From the NCBI RefSeq assembly GCF_017591435.1, contig NC_059297.1, positions 1,650,580 to 1,714,579 on the forward strand: 64,000 nucleotides of DNA, read 5' to 3'. The stretch's first letter is position 1; every line of letters begins with the position of its first letter. Both the position numbers and the translations under genes were made by a program. The notes under the pieces are model-generated. The model did not search any database. It had not been told where the DNA came from and saw only the letters and a program-made list of their open reading frames with translations. The DNA comes from Portunus trituberculatus. Lineage: Eukaryota; Arthropoda; Malacostraca; Decapoda; Portunidae. Below, in pieces: positions 1 through 38,878 of this stretch.

Positions 1-110
1 CTTTGTCCTAATCCTCCTCCCCTTCTTTCATCCTCTCGTGTTTTCTTTCTTTTTTTTTCTTCCTTGTTCGCAGATATGAAAAATGTTAGGAAGATACGCG
101 GGGCACGGCA

Positions 111-112
<2 letters not shown>

Positions 113-197
<85 letters not shown>
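113..197. repeat. (AC)n microsatellite
   Basis: Uninterrupted AC dinucleotide tract of about 85 bp. It directly precedes a headless SINE copy on the same strand. Reading frames across it (poly His-Thr) are meaningless. Confidence 0.97.
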
Positions 198-199
<2 letters not shown>

Positions 200-203
200 T
201 ATC

Positions 204-404
204 TCCGGGTGGAGATATTTGGGTGTGTCTCCTTTCACGTGTAATCCCTGTTCACCTAGCAGTGAGTAGGTACTTGATGTAAATCGAGGAGGAGTAACCT
301 TGTTGTCCCAGTGTGTGGTGTGTGCCTGGTCTCAGGCCTATCCGAAGATCGGAAATAATGAGCTCTGAGCTCGTTCCGTTCGTCAGAGACTGCAGCAAAT
401 CAAA
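204..404 (+). mobile_element. SINE family A, copy lacking its tRNA-like head
   Basis: The sequence matches the body of the full copy at 418-705: a GGTGGAGATATTTGGG start, the block TGTTCACCTAGCAGTGAGTA, then ATCCGAAGATCGGAAATAAT and GAGCTCTGAGCTCGTTCCGT, ending CTGCAGCAAATCAAACACAC. The tRNA-related part is missing and the left edge abuts the (AC)n tract. A short (CA)n then leads into the next SINE, so the two copies are head-to-tail. Confidence 0.8.
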
Positions 405-417
405 CACACACACACAC

Positions 418-700
418 GGTAGCTCAGTGGTTAGAGCGCTGGCTTCACAAGCCAGAGGACCAGGGTTCGATTCCCCGGCCGGGTGGAGATATTTGGGTGT
501 GTCTCCTTTCACATGTAGCCCCTGTTCACCTAGCAGTGAGTAGGTACGGGATGTAAATCGAGGAGTTGTGACCTTGTTGTCTCGGTGTGTGGTGTGTGCC
601 TGGTCTCAGGCCTATCCGAAGATCGGAAATAATGAGCTCTGAGCTCGTTCCGTAGGGTAACGTCTGGCTGTCTCGTCAGAGACTGCAGCAGATCAAACAG

Positions 701-705
<5 letters not shown>
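418..705 (+). mobile_element. SINE family A, full copy with tRNA-derived head
   Basis: The first ~65 bp resemble a tRNA. An A-box-like TAGCTCAGTGGTTAGAGCGC is followed by an anticodon-like stem-loop GCTGGCTTCACAAGCCAG (loop reading CAC, valine-like) and a perfect B-box GGTTCGATTCC. The ~220-bp body follows and ends near GCAGATCAAACAGTGAAA before (CA)n. A functional tRNA gene is excluded because the acceptor stem does not pair and the body is repeated elsewhere (204-404; reverse strand 61457-61740). Such elements are transcribed by RNA polymerase III from the internal A and B boxes and moved by a partner LINE. Confidence 0.85.

Positions 706-741
<36 letters not shown>
706..741. repeat. (CA)n microsatellite between two SINEs
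   Basis: Pure CA tract that is both the 3' tail of the upstream SINE and the 5' flank of the next SINE. Confidence 0.95.
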
Positions 742-991
742 CCCGGCCCGCTCGACTCAATCGAGAGGGCCGGGTTCGAGTAAGCGGCGAGGCAAATGAG
801 CAAGCCTTTTAATGTGTGGCCCCTGTTCACCTAGCAGTAAAAAGGTACGGGATGTAACTCGAGAGGTTGTGGCCTCGCTTTCCCGGTGTGTGGAGTGTGC
901 TGTGGTCTCAGTCCTACCCGAAGATCGGTTTATGAGCTCTGAGCTCGCTCCTTAATGGGGAAGACTGGCTGGCAGTAGGCGACCGAGGTGA

Positions 992-994
<3 letters not shown>
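742..994 (+). mobile_element. SINE family B, copy with truncated head
   Basis: Begins inside the tRNA-like region, where CTCGACTCAATCGAGAGGGC and the B-box GGTTCGAGT are recognisable. It continues with AAGCGGCGAGGCAAATGAGC and the core shared with family A (CCTGTTCACCTAGCAGTAAA, CCGAAGATCGGT, GAGCTCTGAGCTCGCTCC), and ends GACCGAGGTGAATTACACAC into an (AC)n tract. Full relatives lie at 10040, 15990, 27866 and 28154. Confidence 0.82.

Positions 995-1070
<76 letters not shown>
995..1070. repeat. (AC)n microsatellite, SINE tail
   Basis: Uninterrupted AC tract of about 76 bp fused to the 3' end of the preceding SINE. Confidence 0.96.
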
Positions 1071-1073
<3 letters not shown>

Positions 1074-1250
1074 TCTTTTATTAGTGCTCGTGTTATTGGG
1101 GAAGGAAGAAATTGAGGAGGTGGAGGAAGAGGTGGAGGTGGAGGTGGAAGCGCTAATGATCAGACCACCTGCCTTAATGAACTCCACTCGTGCACTTCTC
1201 TCTTCTTCTCTTATGCACTCATCTTGTATTATTTTTGCTCTTTTTTTCCC

Positions 1251-1312
1251 CTTCCTTCCTTCCTTCCTTCCTTCCTTCTTTCTTTCTTTCTTTCTTTCTT
1301 TCCCACTACAAG

Positions 1313-1387
<75 letters not shown>

Positions 1388-1517
1388 TTATTTATTCATT
1401 TTTTGCCTCTGTTCTTTTGATCTCACTTATGCATCATTTCTTCTTATTTCTCATTGTTTTCTGACTTTTTTTTTGTTTTGTTCTACACCACGTGAATTTG
1501 TGATTGTTTTACGTATA

Positions 1518-1582
<65 letters not shown>

Positions 1583-2019
1583 TTATAGTAATAGTAGTGG
1601 TGGTCGTCCTCAGTTCTGTCGCTCTTATTTTCTTTCTAGTCGTTATTTTTATTATTATCATAGCCGTTACCTTCCTTTTTTTTTTCTGTTGTCTTCTTTC
1701 CATCTACTGTAATCGTCGTGTTGAAAAAAATATCGTTCTTGTCACCACCACCACCACCACCATCACCACCACTACCAGTCTGCAGGGTCATCTTTAACCT
1801 GTGGTCGAGGAAAACGCCACGGGAACTCACGATACAATATTATCCCGAAGCTTCAACGTAGGAACCTCATTATTAAGTGGCGGTGGTGGTGGTGGTGGGG
1901 CAGACTGGTGGTAGTGGTGGTGATGGTGGTGGTAGGTGTGGTGATGGGGGTCTAATTGTGATGGGGGTGAGGGTAAGTGATGTTGGAATGGGTGTTTGGT
2001 GAGGCTAACTGGTGGTGAT

Positions 2020-2079
<60 letters not shown>

Positions 2080-2442
2080 CGGTATCATCACGGAGAAGAA
2101 AAGGTAATGCAAATTGGGGAAAGGAAGACAGGTATGAAAAATAAGAGGATAGAAGGAGAAGGAGGAGGAGGAGGAGAGACAGAAAGATAAAGAAACGTAA
2201 TCAGGAGAAGAAGACGAAAGAGAAGATGCATAAAGGAAAGAAGGATGAAAATAAAAAAGAAGGAAATATGAATAGAAAGAAGCAGAACCACAAGAAGAGG
2301 ACGAAAGAGAAGTTGGATAAAAAAAAAGAAAAGGAGGAGGAAAAAAATATTCTATCATCTTATTACATAGATTAATGCTATTACCACCACCACCACCACC
2401 ACCACCACCACTATTCCAATCCCGAATCCCCAACCCATCCAT
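1251..2442. repeat. Cluster of simple repeats
   Basis: In order: (TTCC/TTTC)n 1251-1302, (TA)n 1314-1370 running into a T tract 1371-1389, (GT)n 1521-1580, CAC trinucleotides near 1742-1775, GGT trinucleotides 1880-1940, (GT)n 2021-2078, purine-rich AGGA sequence 2140-2345 and (CCA)n 2380-2411. No coding signal was found between them. Confidence 0.9.
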
Positions 2443-2623
2443 AACAGAGCAGGCGTCTTGATAGCAGCCTCTCTTATATCATGGTGCCCAGAATGAGAAC
2501 ATGGAGGGTAAGGAGGAGATTGGTGTAGCTGGCAGGAGGAGAAACAAGAGGAGGAGGAAAACCAGTCACTATTCAGACCCCTTTCTTTTGCTAGACTTCT
2601 TAGCTCTGTGACACTCTCATTAC

Positions 2624-2735
2624 CCCTTCCTTCCTTCCTTCCTTACTTCCTTCCTTTCTTCCTTCCTTTCTTCCTTCCTTCCTTCCTTCCTTCCTTCCTT
2701 CCTTCCTTCCTTCCTTCCTTCCTTCCTTCCTTCCT
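2624..2735. repeat. (CCTT)n tetranucleotide tract
   Basis: About 110 bp of CCTT units with a few interruptions (one TTAC, some TTTC). It is a polypyrimidine tract, not a coding region. Confidence 0.95.
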
Positions 2736-2799
2736 CTACCTGTTGTTCTTAGGGCGGGCGTGTGCTGGTGGCAGGGTGGCGAACCATTTACATATACCT

Positions 2800-4500
<1,701 letters not shown>

Positions 4501-4504
4501 TGAG

Positions 4505-4760
4505 TGAGCTGCTGCAGGGCGCGAGTGAGGAAGGGGCGGGGGCGGTGCTTGGATCCTGCAGACACCATCACTTCCCCTCCCTCTCGACACGCCCCTTACC
4601 GTTTGCATACTGGAGCTGCCTGTGGTCGGGGAGGCGGGAGACTGAGACTGGGAGTGGACACTTGTAATGCTAATGCGCTCTACTTGAAAGAGACACTATG
4701 GAGATGACGGTGGTGGTTGTGGTGGTGGTGGAGGTACGGCGTGGGCTGAGGACTCACGCT
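4505..4760 (+). promoter_or_regulatory. GC-rich block, possible promoter / 5' exon region
   Basis: A locally GC- and CpG-richer stretch in AT-rich surroundings, with a GC-box-like GGGGCGGGGGCGG at about 4535. It lies ~700 bp upstream of the first recognised PKD exon. At 4698 an ATG opens a 12-codon frame (Met-Glu-Met-Thr, then mostly Val) that meets a possible donor GAG|GTACGG at 4734. The frame would join the exon at 5407 in phase 0. No TATA box was identified. It could be an alternative PKD first exon and promoter, or unrelated. Confidence 0.3.
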
Positions 4761-4942
4761 TTATTACTCGTCCGCAGCGCTTCAATGTTCGTATAATGAA
4801 GGAGTGGCTGACGCAGGCGATGATGTTGCTGGAGGGGGGAAGGAGGGGAGTATAAGCAGCAACATTTGTTTTTCAGTGCCACGACAAAGTGAAGATGAAA
4901 TTAATGGTAGAGAATGTACGTATAGGGAAGGTGCTCTGGTTC

Positions 4943-5157
4943 GTATTCTCAAACGCTTCTGTGCTTCACCTCCACTATTTCAAAGGATTTATGTAAGTTT
5001 ATACGAGTTTACTTTTTAGGGTGTATTTTACGGTTCTAGAAGCAGAGTGACAAATTTTATGCATTATCAACTGGGAAAACACTCTTGAAAACTTCGCTAG
5101 TCATCTCTGTGAGCTTGGAAAATAGTCGTGGTGAGAGAGCAAAGCGTTTCTGAATAC
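4943..5157. mobile_element. Small inverted-repeat element (MITE-like), ~215 bp
   Basis: The left end reads GTATTCTCAAACGCTTCTGT followed by GCTTCACC. The reverse complement of the right end reads GTATTCAGAAACGCTTTGCT followed by CTCTCACC, giving imperfect terminal inverted repeats of about 28 bp. No coding capacity. A related single end lies at 63400-63475. No clear target-site duplication was seen. Confidence 0.6.
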
Positions 5158-5164
5158 GGATCTA

Positions 5165-5167
<3 letters not shown>

Positions 5168-5223
<56 letters not shown>

Positions 5224-5266
5224 ATTATTAATATTTTTATTTATTATTATTATTATTATTATTTTT

Positions 5267-5316
<50 letters not shown>
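5168..5316. repeat. (CT)n followed by (ATT)n and (ATC)n
   Basis: (CT)n at 5168-5218, ATT units at 5221-5268 and CAT units at 5269-5316, about 90 bp upstream of the first recognised PKD exon. Confidence 0.95.
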
Positions 5317-5406
5317 GTGTGTCATTTGGTGAATTCTGAATTGTAGCTATGATCAGGAGTGTTGGGAATCTTTATGAGCTAATTATGTGTGTTTCTTTCT
5401 CCACAG

Positions 5407-30106
<24,700 letters not shown>

Positions 30107-31444
30107 CCTGCATAATATTGCTGTTTGGCACCTCAATACCTTTTATCAAATAATTCAAATAAGCATATTCTTAAGATAATGCTTAATTTCAGTGACTGAT
30201 TGCTGTGGGAGATTGTAATGAAGTGGCAGGAAGTGGGTTGTTCTAGATTTAAGTAACTACTAATAATTACCAATGTATTGTACAAGCGAGCATGAACCAT
30301 TTGAAGATATTGTTCAAGGAAAAGTGATCCTTGTATTATTTTATTAGCACCCAAAGCTGCAGTTTTCTCTTGTCAGTTTTCTGTAACACAGGAAACCTTA
30401 GGGAGTCAGAAGGATCACTTTAGCGCAAGAGCCTGGAAGAGATTAAACTTTGAGGTGCACAGATTACAGAAACTGCACTGTACATACCTAGGGATAGCTG
30501 GTACAGATTAGGATTTGGTGTTTCTTCAATTCTGTGCTCTCTTGGTCTTGTTATTTTAGATTTGAATTAAATTGAGAAGTATTAAGTAGCTATATTAACT
30601 TCTGCAGGATGTAGGTGTCTTTTAAGGCAGACATTTATATTGTACCTAATTCTTCTTTGAGCTGCAAAAGTATTTTGTTTCTTTATTCATTCACCACTCT
30701 GTGAACTCATATGATGTATTTGTTAATACTTGTACTATCTCAATAGGTTGTGTTTGTGCACCCAGTTCCTTTCCTGCTTGGAATTCTGGTTTTATTTTCC
30801 ACCATTATAGATAATATTTCTTAAAAATTTGTAGCTTATTATAACCAATGATTTAGTCATAATCAGAGATGATAAAGGTGTGGATTTAATGAATAGAGCA
30901 CAGCGATAGGACTGTGGGCATGAAAGACTGCGCAAGAAAGTGAAAAAAATAGGGATATCTCATCACAGATATTGCCTTGAAAGAGATTTTCCCAGAGTGA
31001 GGCATGAAAGGTGTAGACATAAAGGCAAGTAGGTTGACCTGTATTAGCCAGAATTCCTAATTGAGTCTGTTGTGTATCACCAACACTGAAGTTCCTAGTT
31101 GACTTTTCATTGTAACTAGGGAAACTGCAAAATGTTACTTGCTTTCTAAATGCTCAAGAAAGGTGGATTTCTAGAGAGAAAGTGGTATTTGCCTCCAGAA
31201 TACTAGAAACCTAAACTAATAATAATTGTAAAACCTTGAATGTGTCAAAAAGATTGATGTTGGATTCTCCTTAAGAAAATTGATTTACTTTATTGAACTA
31301 CTCTGAGTAATACTGACTTATGCTCCTCTGTCTCAATTTAACCTCCATTTTACCAGTGCAGTACATGAATACAGAGGATTTGGGAATGACGCTAAGTGTT
31401 GTTTTGTGATTCATTTAGAACCATTACTAGTTAAGGTCTGGAAT

Positions 31445-31675
<231 letters not shown>

Positions 31676-33300
31676 TTCTTAAACATACTGAGTGTCATAA
31701 AAGAAAAATACAACAGGATTCCAATATAAGAAAAAGGAAAATTTGAATTCAGTTTTGAAAAGAATCAGTGTGATTTTTTAGTACAATATGCAAATGTTTT
31801 TAGCTTATTAGTTATAATCTGGAGATCCTTTTTTTAGGTGGACACCAATCGCTGTCTGTGGTTTACTGTTGCTGCTTCACGTTGCTCAAGAGTCCAGTGC
31901 TGTATATGAGTGGCAGTGCTGTTGCAGTGTTTATCATCCATTGTACCACATTGCTCGGACTTATTTTGTCCTGTTTACGGTTAGATTTATGTTACTTTAT
32001 GCTTCCACTATACCATCTCTCCAAACTTTTCATTTTCAGGCCTAGCAGTCCCTTTGACTTACTCTTGTTCTTATTCTCTGCCTACAACCAGACAGTGGGA
32101 TGCTTTGGTCTATCACCTGGCAAGTTACACAGGTCTCCATTCATCCATCTCTGGCTTGTTCATTTCTCAGTCTATCAAATCATCACTTTCTTGTAATTAT
32201 TTATATGAGCATAATTTTCTATACATCAACTCTGTTCTTTATAGCTTTTTCTTATTACGTAATTTATTGTTATATTTTAAAAAATTTCCATGCATTTTGT
32301 TTTCCATAAAATTAGCAAGAGAATGATTTAAGTTTAGCAGTCATCATTGGCCTGTAACTTAGTGCCTTATATGGAGGTATTACAACAAGAGCAGGCATAA
32401 GAGCAGACTTGATACCAATACACTGCACTCTTACCCGACTTTTTAACTCAAACACCATGCAAACTTAAATTGAATTGTTCATCGCATTTCCCCTCCACCA
32501 GCTGTATTTTGTATATGCACGCATGGAACATTGAATGCTGTCTTAACTTGCTGTGTCTGTGCTGTTTTGCCAACTAGGAAGGATGATTCTTGTTCAATAA
32601 TTGTACTCTAAAACATTATCTTCTTATAAAAGAGAATTATTGTACTATTGTAAAATTTTTAATACACCCAATGATCATGTTATATATGGTTTTTTAATCA
32701 ATATATTTTCGTTCTTAATGTATTATTTAAGTTACAACATGAAAATTGTTATCAAAGCAATATTGTTAAAGCACTAGGAATGTCATTTCCTCACCCGAAA
32801 TAATTTTAAATTAGTGATCACAAAGCAACATTAATTACTGCTGTGCAAATTGGGGACAAGCATGGTTAATTAGGTCTAGATTGTACTAATAATTATTTTG
32901 CATGTATTTCTAATGGTGATGAACCAAAATAATATTTGTTTCGGCAATATTGCGTAACACTCCATTAAGTATGACAGCTTTTAGGTATTTCAGAAGTAGA
33001 AAAATGTTAATCACAATCTCAGATGATAAATACTGAAAATCTGATGATGGACTTGAGGAGCAATTATAGGATACCTTAATACTGCTGACAGAGGCAGTAC
33101 AGCACTTGTAAAACTGTTCATTACCTATTGGAACCTTCTTTGTTTGTGCATTAATTCCTTTAGTACAGTGTATTATTGGAGTGATTTGTATCTTAAAGTG
33201 AAAATACTGTTTTTAACTCTTTGTTGAGATGAATTCTTAAAAGATATAAAGGTTGTGCTACTTCATGGACCTTTGGTTCACTTGCACATGTTCAAAGCAG

Positions 33301-33301
<1 letters not shown>

Positions 33302-33386
<85 letters not shown>
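33302..33386. repeat. (TA)n microsatellite
   Basis: Uninterrupted TA tract of about 85 bp. Confidence 0.96.
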
Positions 33387-33389
<3 letters not shown>

Positions 33390-35353
33390 AGTTGAAAATC
33401 TTATTTGATGATATGATAATATTGCAGGAAAGATGAACAGCAACTGATGGAAGTGAAAACTTCTTATCTGCAGTTATACATTTTCCACCTTTGTATACTA
33501 AATAAGCCATTCAGGCAAAACATTTATTGAGAAATAGGGTGTAAGAATAAATGTAGAGTTGAGTGAAAGATTATATATGTTGGTGTCTAGTATGTTGATG
33601 CTGTGAATATTTTGCTTAATAAATAATGTAGGTCATTATTACATATTACAGTTCTTATTGGTATCTTTTAAATCTTTGATCTATGATAAGTTCAGTATTT
33701 CCTAATGATGTATTTTCCACTTAAAGAATAAGGAATTGTCCTTTGCTTAGACATGATATCTTGTGAGTGAAAATGCAAGAGGAAGCTTAAAATGTGTGAT
33801 ATATATTTGTAGGTGTATAGCAATAAATTTTTTGATGTATGATAATGAAGTAACATGAAAAGACCAGCATTCAAGTTTATTAAATTATATAAACAAGAAA
33901 AAAAAAAAGAAACCAATGCTCCATTCTGATTTTGCGGTTTATTACAAGTACCTGATGCAGATCAGTCTGTGCTCCAGATATTTCTCCTCATTGCAGAGGA
34001 GAAAAAAAAACAATTTTTTTAGGGATTGAAAGTGATTGTTTGTAAAATCTTGAAGTACATTCTCGTTAAAATTGTCAGTGCAGTATGTTCTAAACACTTT
34101 TTTTTTTTTTTTTTTTTTTTTTTTATGCATGACTGCTGTTGACAGACTGACAGCTATCAACTGAAGTGAAGTTCATTTGTTGTAAAAATCAAATTAACTT
34201 GGACACCAGTCTCCACCCTCCTTTAATGTGACTGAGAGTAAGCATAATCTTTTGGTTGTAAGGACTTGCACCACCACCATATTATATTCCCCTGAAGTAG
34301 CTTTTTAATGCCAATAAGAACTCTTTGGATGGTGTGTTGTTTGTTTATTGTGAATATCAGATTTTCCTCCATTATAATTATGTCTGATATTTGCTCCTTT
34401 TGGGAAGCCTTCTAAAAGGGATTTTTGAAAATAAACAAAAAACAAAACAAGGAATTCTGTAGTTTATATTATTGGTTAACAGTCCAATCCACCCCCACCA
34501 ATCCCTCACCCTTCCCTCACTTTTTGAATGCTGTCACAAGAAGTGATATGGATTAAAGAATAGCTTATCCTTATTTATTTAACCAGAAATATTATCAGTC
34601 ACTCATGAGCTGTTTCTTTGTGGAGTTGTGCTGTCACCAGAATGGGGAATAAGGTGAAGTGATCAAGTTAATTTGATTTTGTTATTGTATATCATGTTAG
34701 TGACAGTATTAAGTGTAGATGATTGAACAACTTGGTATTGGTTGTTAAATGAAACTCAAAATCTGTGGCTCAACTCAGGACAGTGTTGTTGAGGATAGTG
34801 GACCAGCACCAGCCCCAAGATTTTTCACTCCCGTTGTCTTGTGCATTACCGTGATTGTACCTATGGTTAAATAATTATGCATGTCCCCTTGATATTAATA
34901 TAATTTCTTGATGCATAACCTTACTCATCAGTTCATGTAAAATTAGTTGAATAGGCATGAAGTGTATGGCAATACTTCGCCAGTGATAAGCTACAAAATA
35001 GAGCAACATTGGCCAACTTTGATGTCTATTTGGTTGTTGTTGTTATTATTACTGTTTCCACATTATATTTTATCTCTTATCTTTGATAATTATCATCTCT
35101 GGGCTTCCGATGACTGATGTTGGTGTGTAGCAGGTAGTATTAGTGACAGAGGTCATCCAAAGGTTACTTCCACGACAGTTAGTGAGGTTTGGTTATCAAA
35201 GCCTTCATAAGCTATAAGTTTTATATGGGAATGTATATTTGCTTTTTCTTTTTGACTAATAAGTTTCCCACACCAAAGTGGGGAGGCAAGTGTGCAGCCA
35301 GGCACATGTCCTGGCATGTCCACAAAATTATTATTCATGAGGTATATTTACCA

Positions 35354-35356
<3 letters not shown>

Positions 35357-35414
<58 letters not shown>

Positions 35415-35470
35415 TATAATTATTATTATTACTATTATTATTATTATTGCTATTATTATTGCTATTATTA

Positions 35471-35507
<37 letters not shown>

Positions 35508-35550
35508 CATCATTATTATTATTATTATTACTTTTATTATTGTTGTTGTT
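35357..35550. repeat. (ATT)n trinucleotide tract
   Basis: About 190 bp of ATT units with scattered ACT, GCT, TTT and CAT variants. Confidence 0.95.
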
Positions 35551-36204
35551 AATGATTATTTTATAGCTTCACATACACTGTCCCTGCAGCTACATCCACA
35601 TGACCTTCAATTAATTGTAAGTGGTACTGCAAAATACCTAAAAAGTAATTTTCACTCTATAGTTTAAGTTTCATAACCCAATACATTGAAAGTGGATTTT
35701 TTATCTTTTAAATCATTGCACAGTTTTATTGTAGCAATTAACTGCCATTTTATGAAATCTCAATTTTGAATTATATGACAAATAGTAGGACTGATAGTAG
35801 CTAACCATCATGATGTACATGAGTGTGCTGGGTGAGGTGCTGGTGTGCATAGTATCATGTACACTCTTTCTGCCATCTACACCCAGCCACACTGCAAGCC
35901 TGTACATTCCACAAATACTACATATACATTTGCACATGTCACACTCTTTGTAATTACTTATTTTGCCAAGCGCACTGTGATGAAGTTCATCAGCACTGTT
36001 TTGGCATCACAGTCTTGGCTTGGATTTAAGTTTGTAAGTCATGCATTTCTGTAACTCAACTTCTGAATTAAGCTTTTTTCTTGCTTACCTGTTGTAGACA
36101 TTCCTTGATGCCTTCATAAGAGTTGGTTCATGTACTTAGAGTGTATTTTCTTTACACGCCAGATTTCAAGCTTTGGAAAACTTCCATATTGAATTGGGTT
36201 GCTT

Positions 36205-36210
36205 AATAAA
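36205..36210 (+). terminator. Candidate polyadenylation signal AATAAA
   Basis: AATAAA followed within 10-20 bp by GTGGTTTTAT, a plausible GT/T-rich downstream element. It could end a very long PKD transcript; the site at 33618 is an alternative. Inference from sequence only. Confidence 0.25.
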
Positions 36211-36639
36211 GTGGTTTTATATGAAAACTGTTTCATTAACAGGTGTCTAGGCATTTTGGAGGATGTATGGATTTGTTAAGATTTTGCACAAAATGTATGT
36301 CAGTTATTCAATAAATACTGATGATGTAGAATATGGGAATTGCTCCTCAAGACTGAGAGCTGCTTAGGATTGAACACCTGATGGGACAGTTTGGTACTGG
36401 ATTCCTTACTTTTACAGGCCCGACAGGCTGTAAAGGTTTCATTTATGCTTTCATTTTGTTTTGATACTTGATTTTTTTGTAATCTAAGCGATGGCCAGTT
36501 CACCTGTTTTGATTTCTCCCTCCACATTGAAAAGGAAAAAGTTATACACAAGTGAAAATGCTGCAAAGTACCATCAATATTCATAATCATAACAATGAAC
36601 AAACAATTTTTGCTTGTTTCAAATTTTAAAGTGGCTTTT

Positions 36640-36945
36640 TTTTATTTCTTATTTAATTATTATTATTATTATTATTTATCTATTTTTTTTACACTATGGC
36701 CTATAGTGCCTGTAGGTATACTTGAATAGTATAACGTGCTGTTCAGCTTCCACCCATTAGTGGCGCAGGCAATTTTATTTGTAGTAGTACCCATATTAGG
36801 GTCCATATCACCACCCAAGCACATCTTGAGTGTAACCACCTAGAACCTGGGTATCATGGTGACATGTAGGTAACTTTAAACCACTCGACAAATGGCAAAG
36901 TTTCAAGGCGGTACTTGGTGAGATTTGAGCCTACTAATCAGTAAG
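36640..36945 (-). mobile_element. Putative SINE with (AAT)n tail
   Basis: On the minus strand the segment starts with AGGCTCAAATCTCACCAAGT (B-box-like), continues with CTAGGTGGTTACACTC and GCCTGCGCCACTAATGGGTG, and ends in TAATAATAATAATAATTAAA. The layout fits a tRNA-derived SINE with a trinucleotide tail. No second copy occurs in the window to confirm it. A 28-bp A run lies just to the right (37022-37049). Confidence 0.4.
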
Positions 36946-37021
36946 TACTAAGTAAAAATAACGATGAATTAATAGCAAGCAGAAATGCCACATTCTGATC
37001 ACCTGCAGTACACACTATGAT

Positions 37022-37052
<31 letters not shown>

Positions 37053-38066
37053 ATTGACATGTACATATTTCATTCAGGTGAGACAAAGAAAGACCCATAC
37101 AAAGCAGGACAGTGAGGCAATAGTGGCTGGTGCCAGTGAGTTAACTGTACCGCTTCACCCTGCTTCATCACTGTCTCTTGAACTACGATCTCACCAGCAG
37201 GAGACGTTTTTTTTTTTTTTTTTTTTTTTTCGTAGGGAAGAGGGCCAGCCAAGGGCAAAAAAAAGAAAGTTAGAAAAAAGCCCACTTGAGCGCTGGCTCT
37301 CCAAAGAGTAAAAAAAGTGCCAAAACCGTCAGCCAGAATTAGGGGAGCAAATGCCTCGATACCTCCGTCTTAAAAGAAGACAAGTTGTAGGAATTTGGAA
37401 ATACAGATGCAGGGAGGGAGTTCCAGAGTTTACCAGTGAAAGGGATGAATGATTGAGCGTACTGGTTAACTCTTGCATTAGAGAGTTGGACAGAATAGGG
37501 ATGAGAGAAAGAAGAAAGCCTTGTGCAGCGTGGCCGCAGGAGGAGGGAGGCATGCAGTTAGCAAGATCAGTAGAACAGTTACCATGAAAATAGCGATAAA
37601 ATATAGAAAGGGATGCAACATTTCGGCGGTGAGAAAGAGACTGAAGACAGTTAGTCAGAGGAGGGAGTTGATGAGACGAAGAGCTTTCGATTCCACCCTA
37701 TCAAGCAAAGCTGTGTGACTGGAACCCCCAAACATGCGAAGAGTACTCCATACAGGGACGGATAAGGCCCTTATACAGAGTAAGCAGTTGGAGGGCGAGA
37801 AAACTGGCGGAGACGCCTCAGAACACCTAACTTCATAGAAGCTGTTTTAGCAAGAGATGAGATGTGAAGTTTCCAGTTAAGATTATGAGCAAAGGACAGA
37901 CCGAGGATATTCATTGTGGAAGAGGAGACAGTTGAGTGTCATTGAAGAAGAGGGATAGTTGTCTGGAAGGTTGTGTCGAGTTGATAGATGGAGGAATTGA
38001 GTTTTGAGGCATTGAAAACTACTAGATTTTCTCTGCCCCAATCGGAAATCTTAGAAAGATCGGAAG

Positions 38067-38878
38067 TCAGGCGTTCCGTGGCGTCCCGCGTGATCTGTTA
38101 ATTTCCTGAAGGGTTGGACGTCTCTGAAAGAACGTGGAAAGATGTAGGGTGGTATCATCAGCGTAGGAGTGGATAGGGCAAGAAGTTTGGTTAAGAAGGT
38201 CATTAATGAATAATAGAAAGAGAGTGGGTGACAGGACAGAACCCTGAGGAACACCACTATTAATAGGTTTAGGAGAAGAACAGTAGCCGTCTACCACAGC
38301 AGCAATAGAGCGGTCGGAAAGGAAACTTGAGATAAAGTTGCAGAGAGAAGGATAGAAGCCGTAAGAGGGCAGTTTTGAAATCAAAGCTTTATGCCAGACT
38401 CTATCAAAAGCTTTTGATATGTCTAACGCAACAGCAAAAGTTTCACCGAAATCTCTAAAAGAGGATGACCAAGACTCAGTAAGGAAAGCCAGAAGATCAC
38501 CAGTAGAGCGACCTTGACGGAAGCCATACTGGCGATCAGACAGAAGATTGTGAAGTGACAGATGTTTGAGAATCTTCCTATTCAGGATAGATTCAAAAAC
38601 TTTAGACAAGCAAGAGATTAAAGCTATAGGACGGTAGTTTGAGGGGTTAGAACGGTCACCCTTTTAGGAACAGGCTGAATGTAGGCGAACTTCCAGCAGG
38701 AAGGAAAGGTAGAAGTCGATAGACAAAGTTGGAAGAGTTTGGCCAGGCAAGGTGCAAGCACAGAAGCACAGTTTTTGAGAACAATAGGAGGGACCCCATC
38801 AGGTCCATAAGCCTTCCGAGGGTTTAGGCCAGCAAGGGCATGGAAAACATCATTACGAAGAATTTTGATTGTAGACAT
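38067..38878 (-). pseudogene. Jockey-like LINE reverse transcriptase
   Basis: Two frames, 38878-38624 and 38609-38067, separated by a small frameshift in a run near 38650. They contain the palm motifs ALDISKAFDRV and the catalytic YADD together with PQGSVLSP. All three catalytic aspartates appear retained, but the frame is not continuous with the endonuclease. Confidence 0.88.

Noticed and set aside
418..490. tRNA-like sequence with A and B boxes
   Set aside because: The acceptor stem does not pair and the sequence continues into a repeated SINE body; the same applies to the heads at 10040, 15990, 28085 and 28380.
37054..37720. + strand frames across 37054-37311 and 37521-37718
   Set aside because: They are antisense shadows of the 3' part of the Jockey-like LINE, repeated at 59669-60337.
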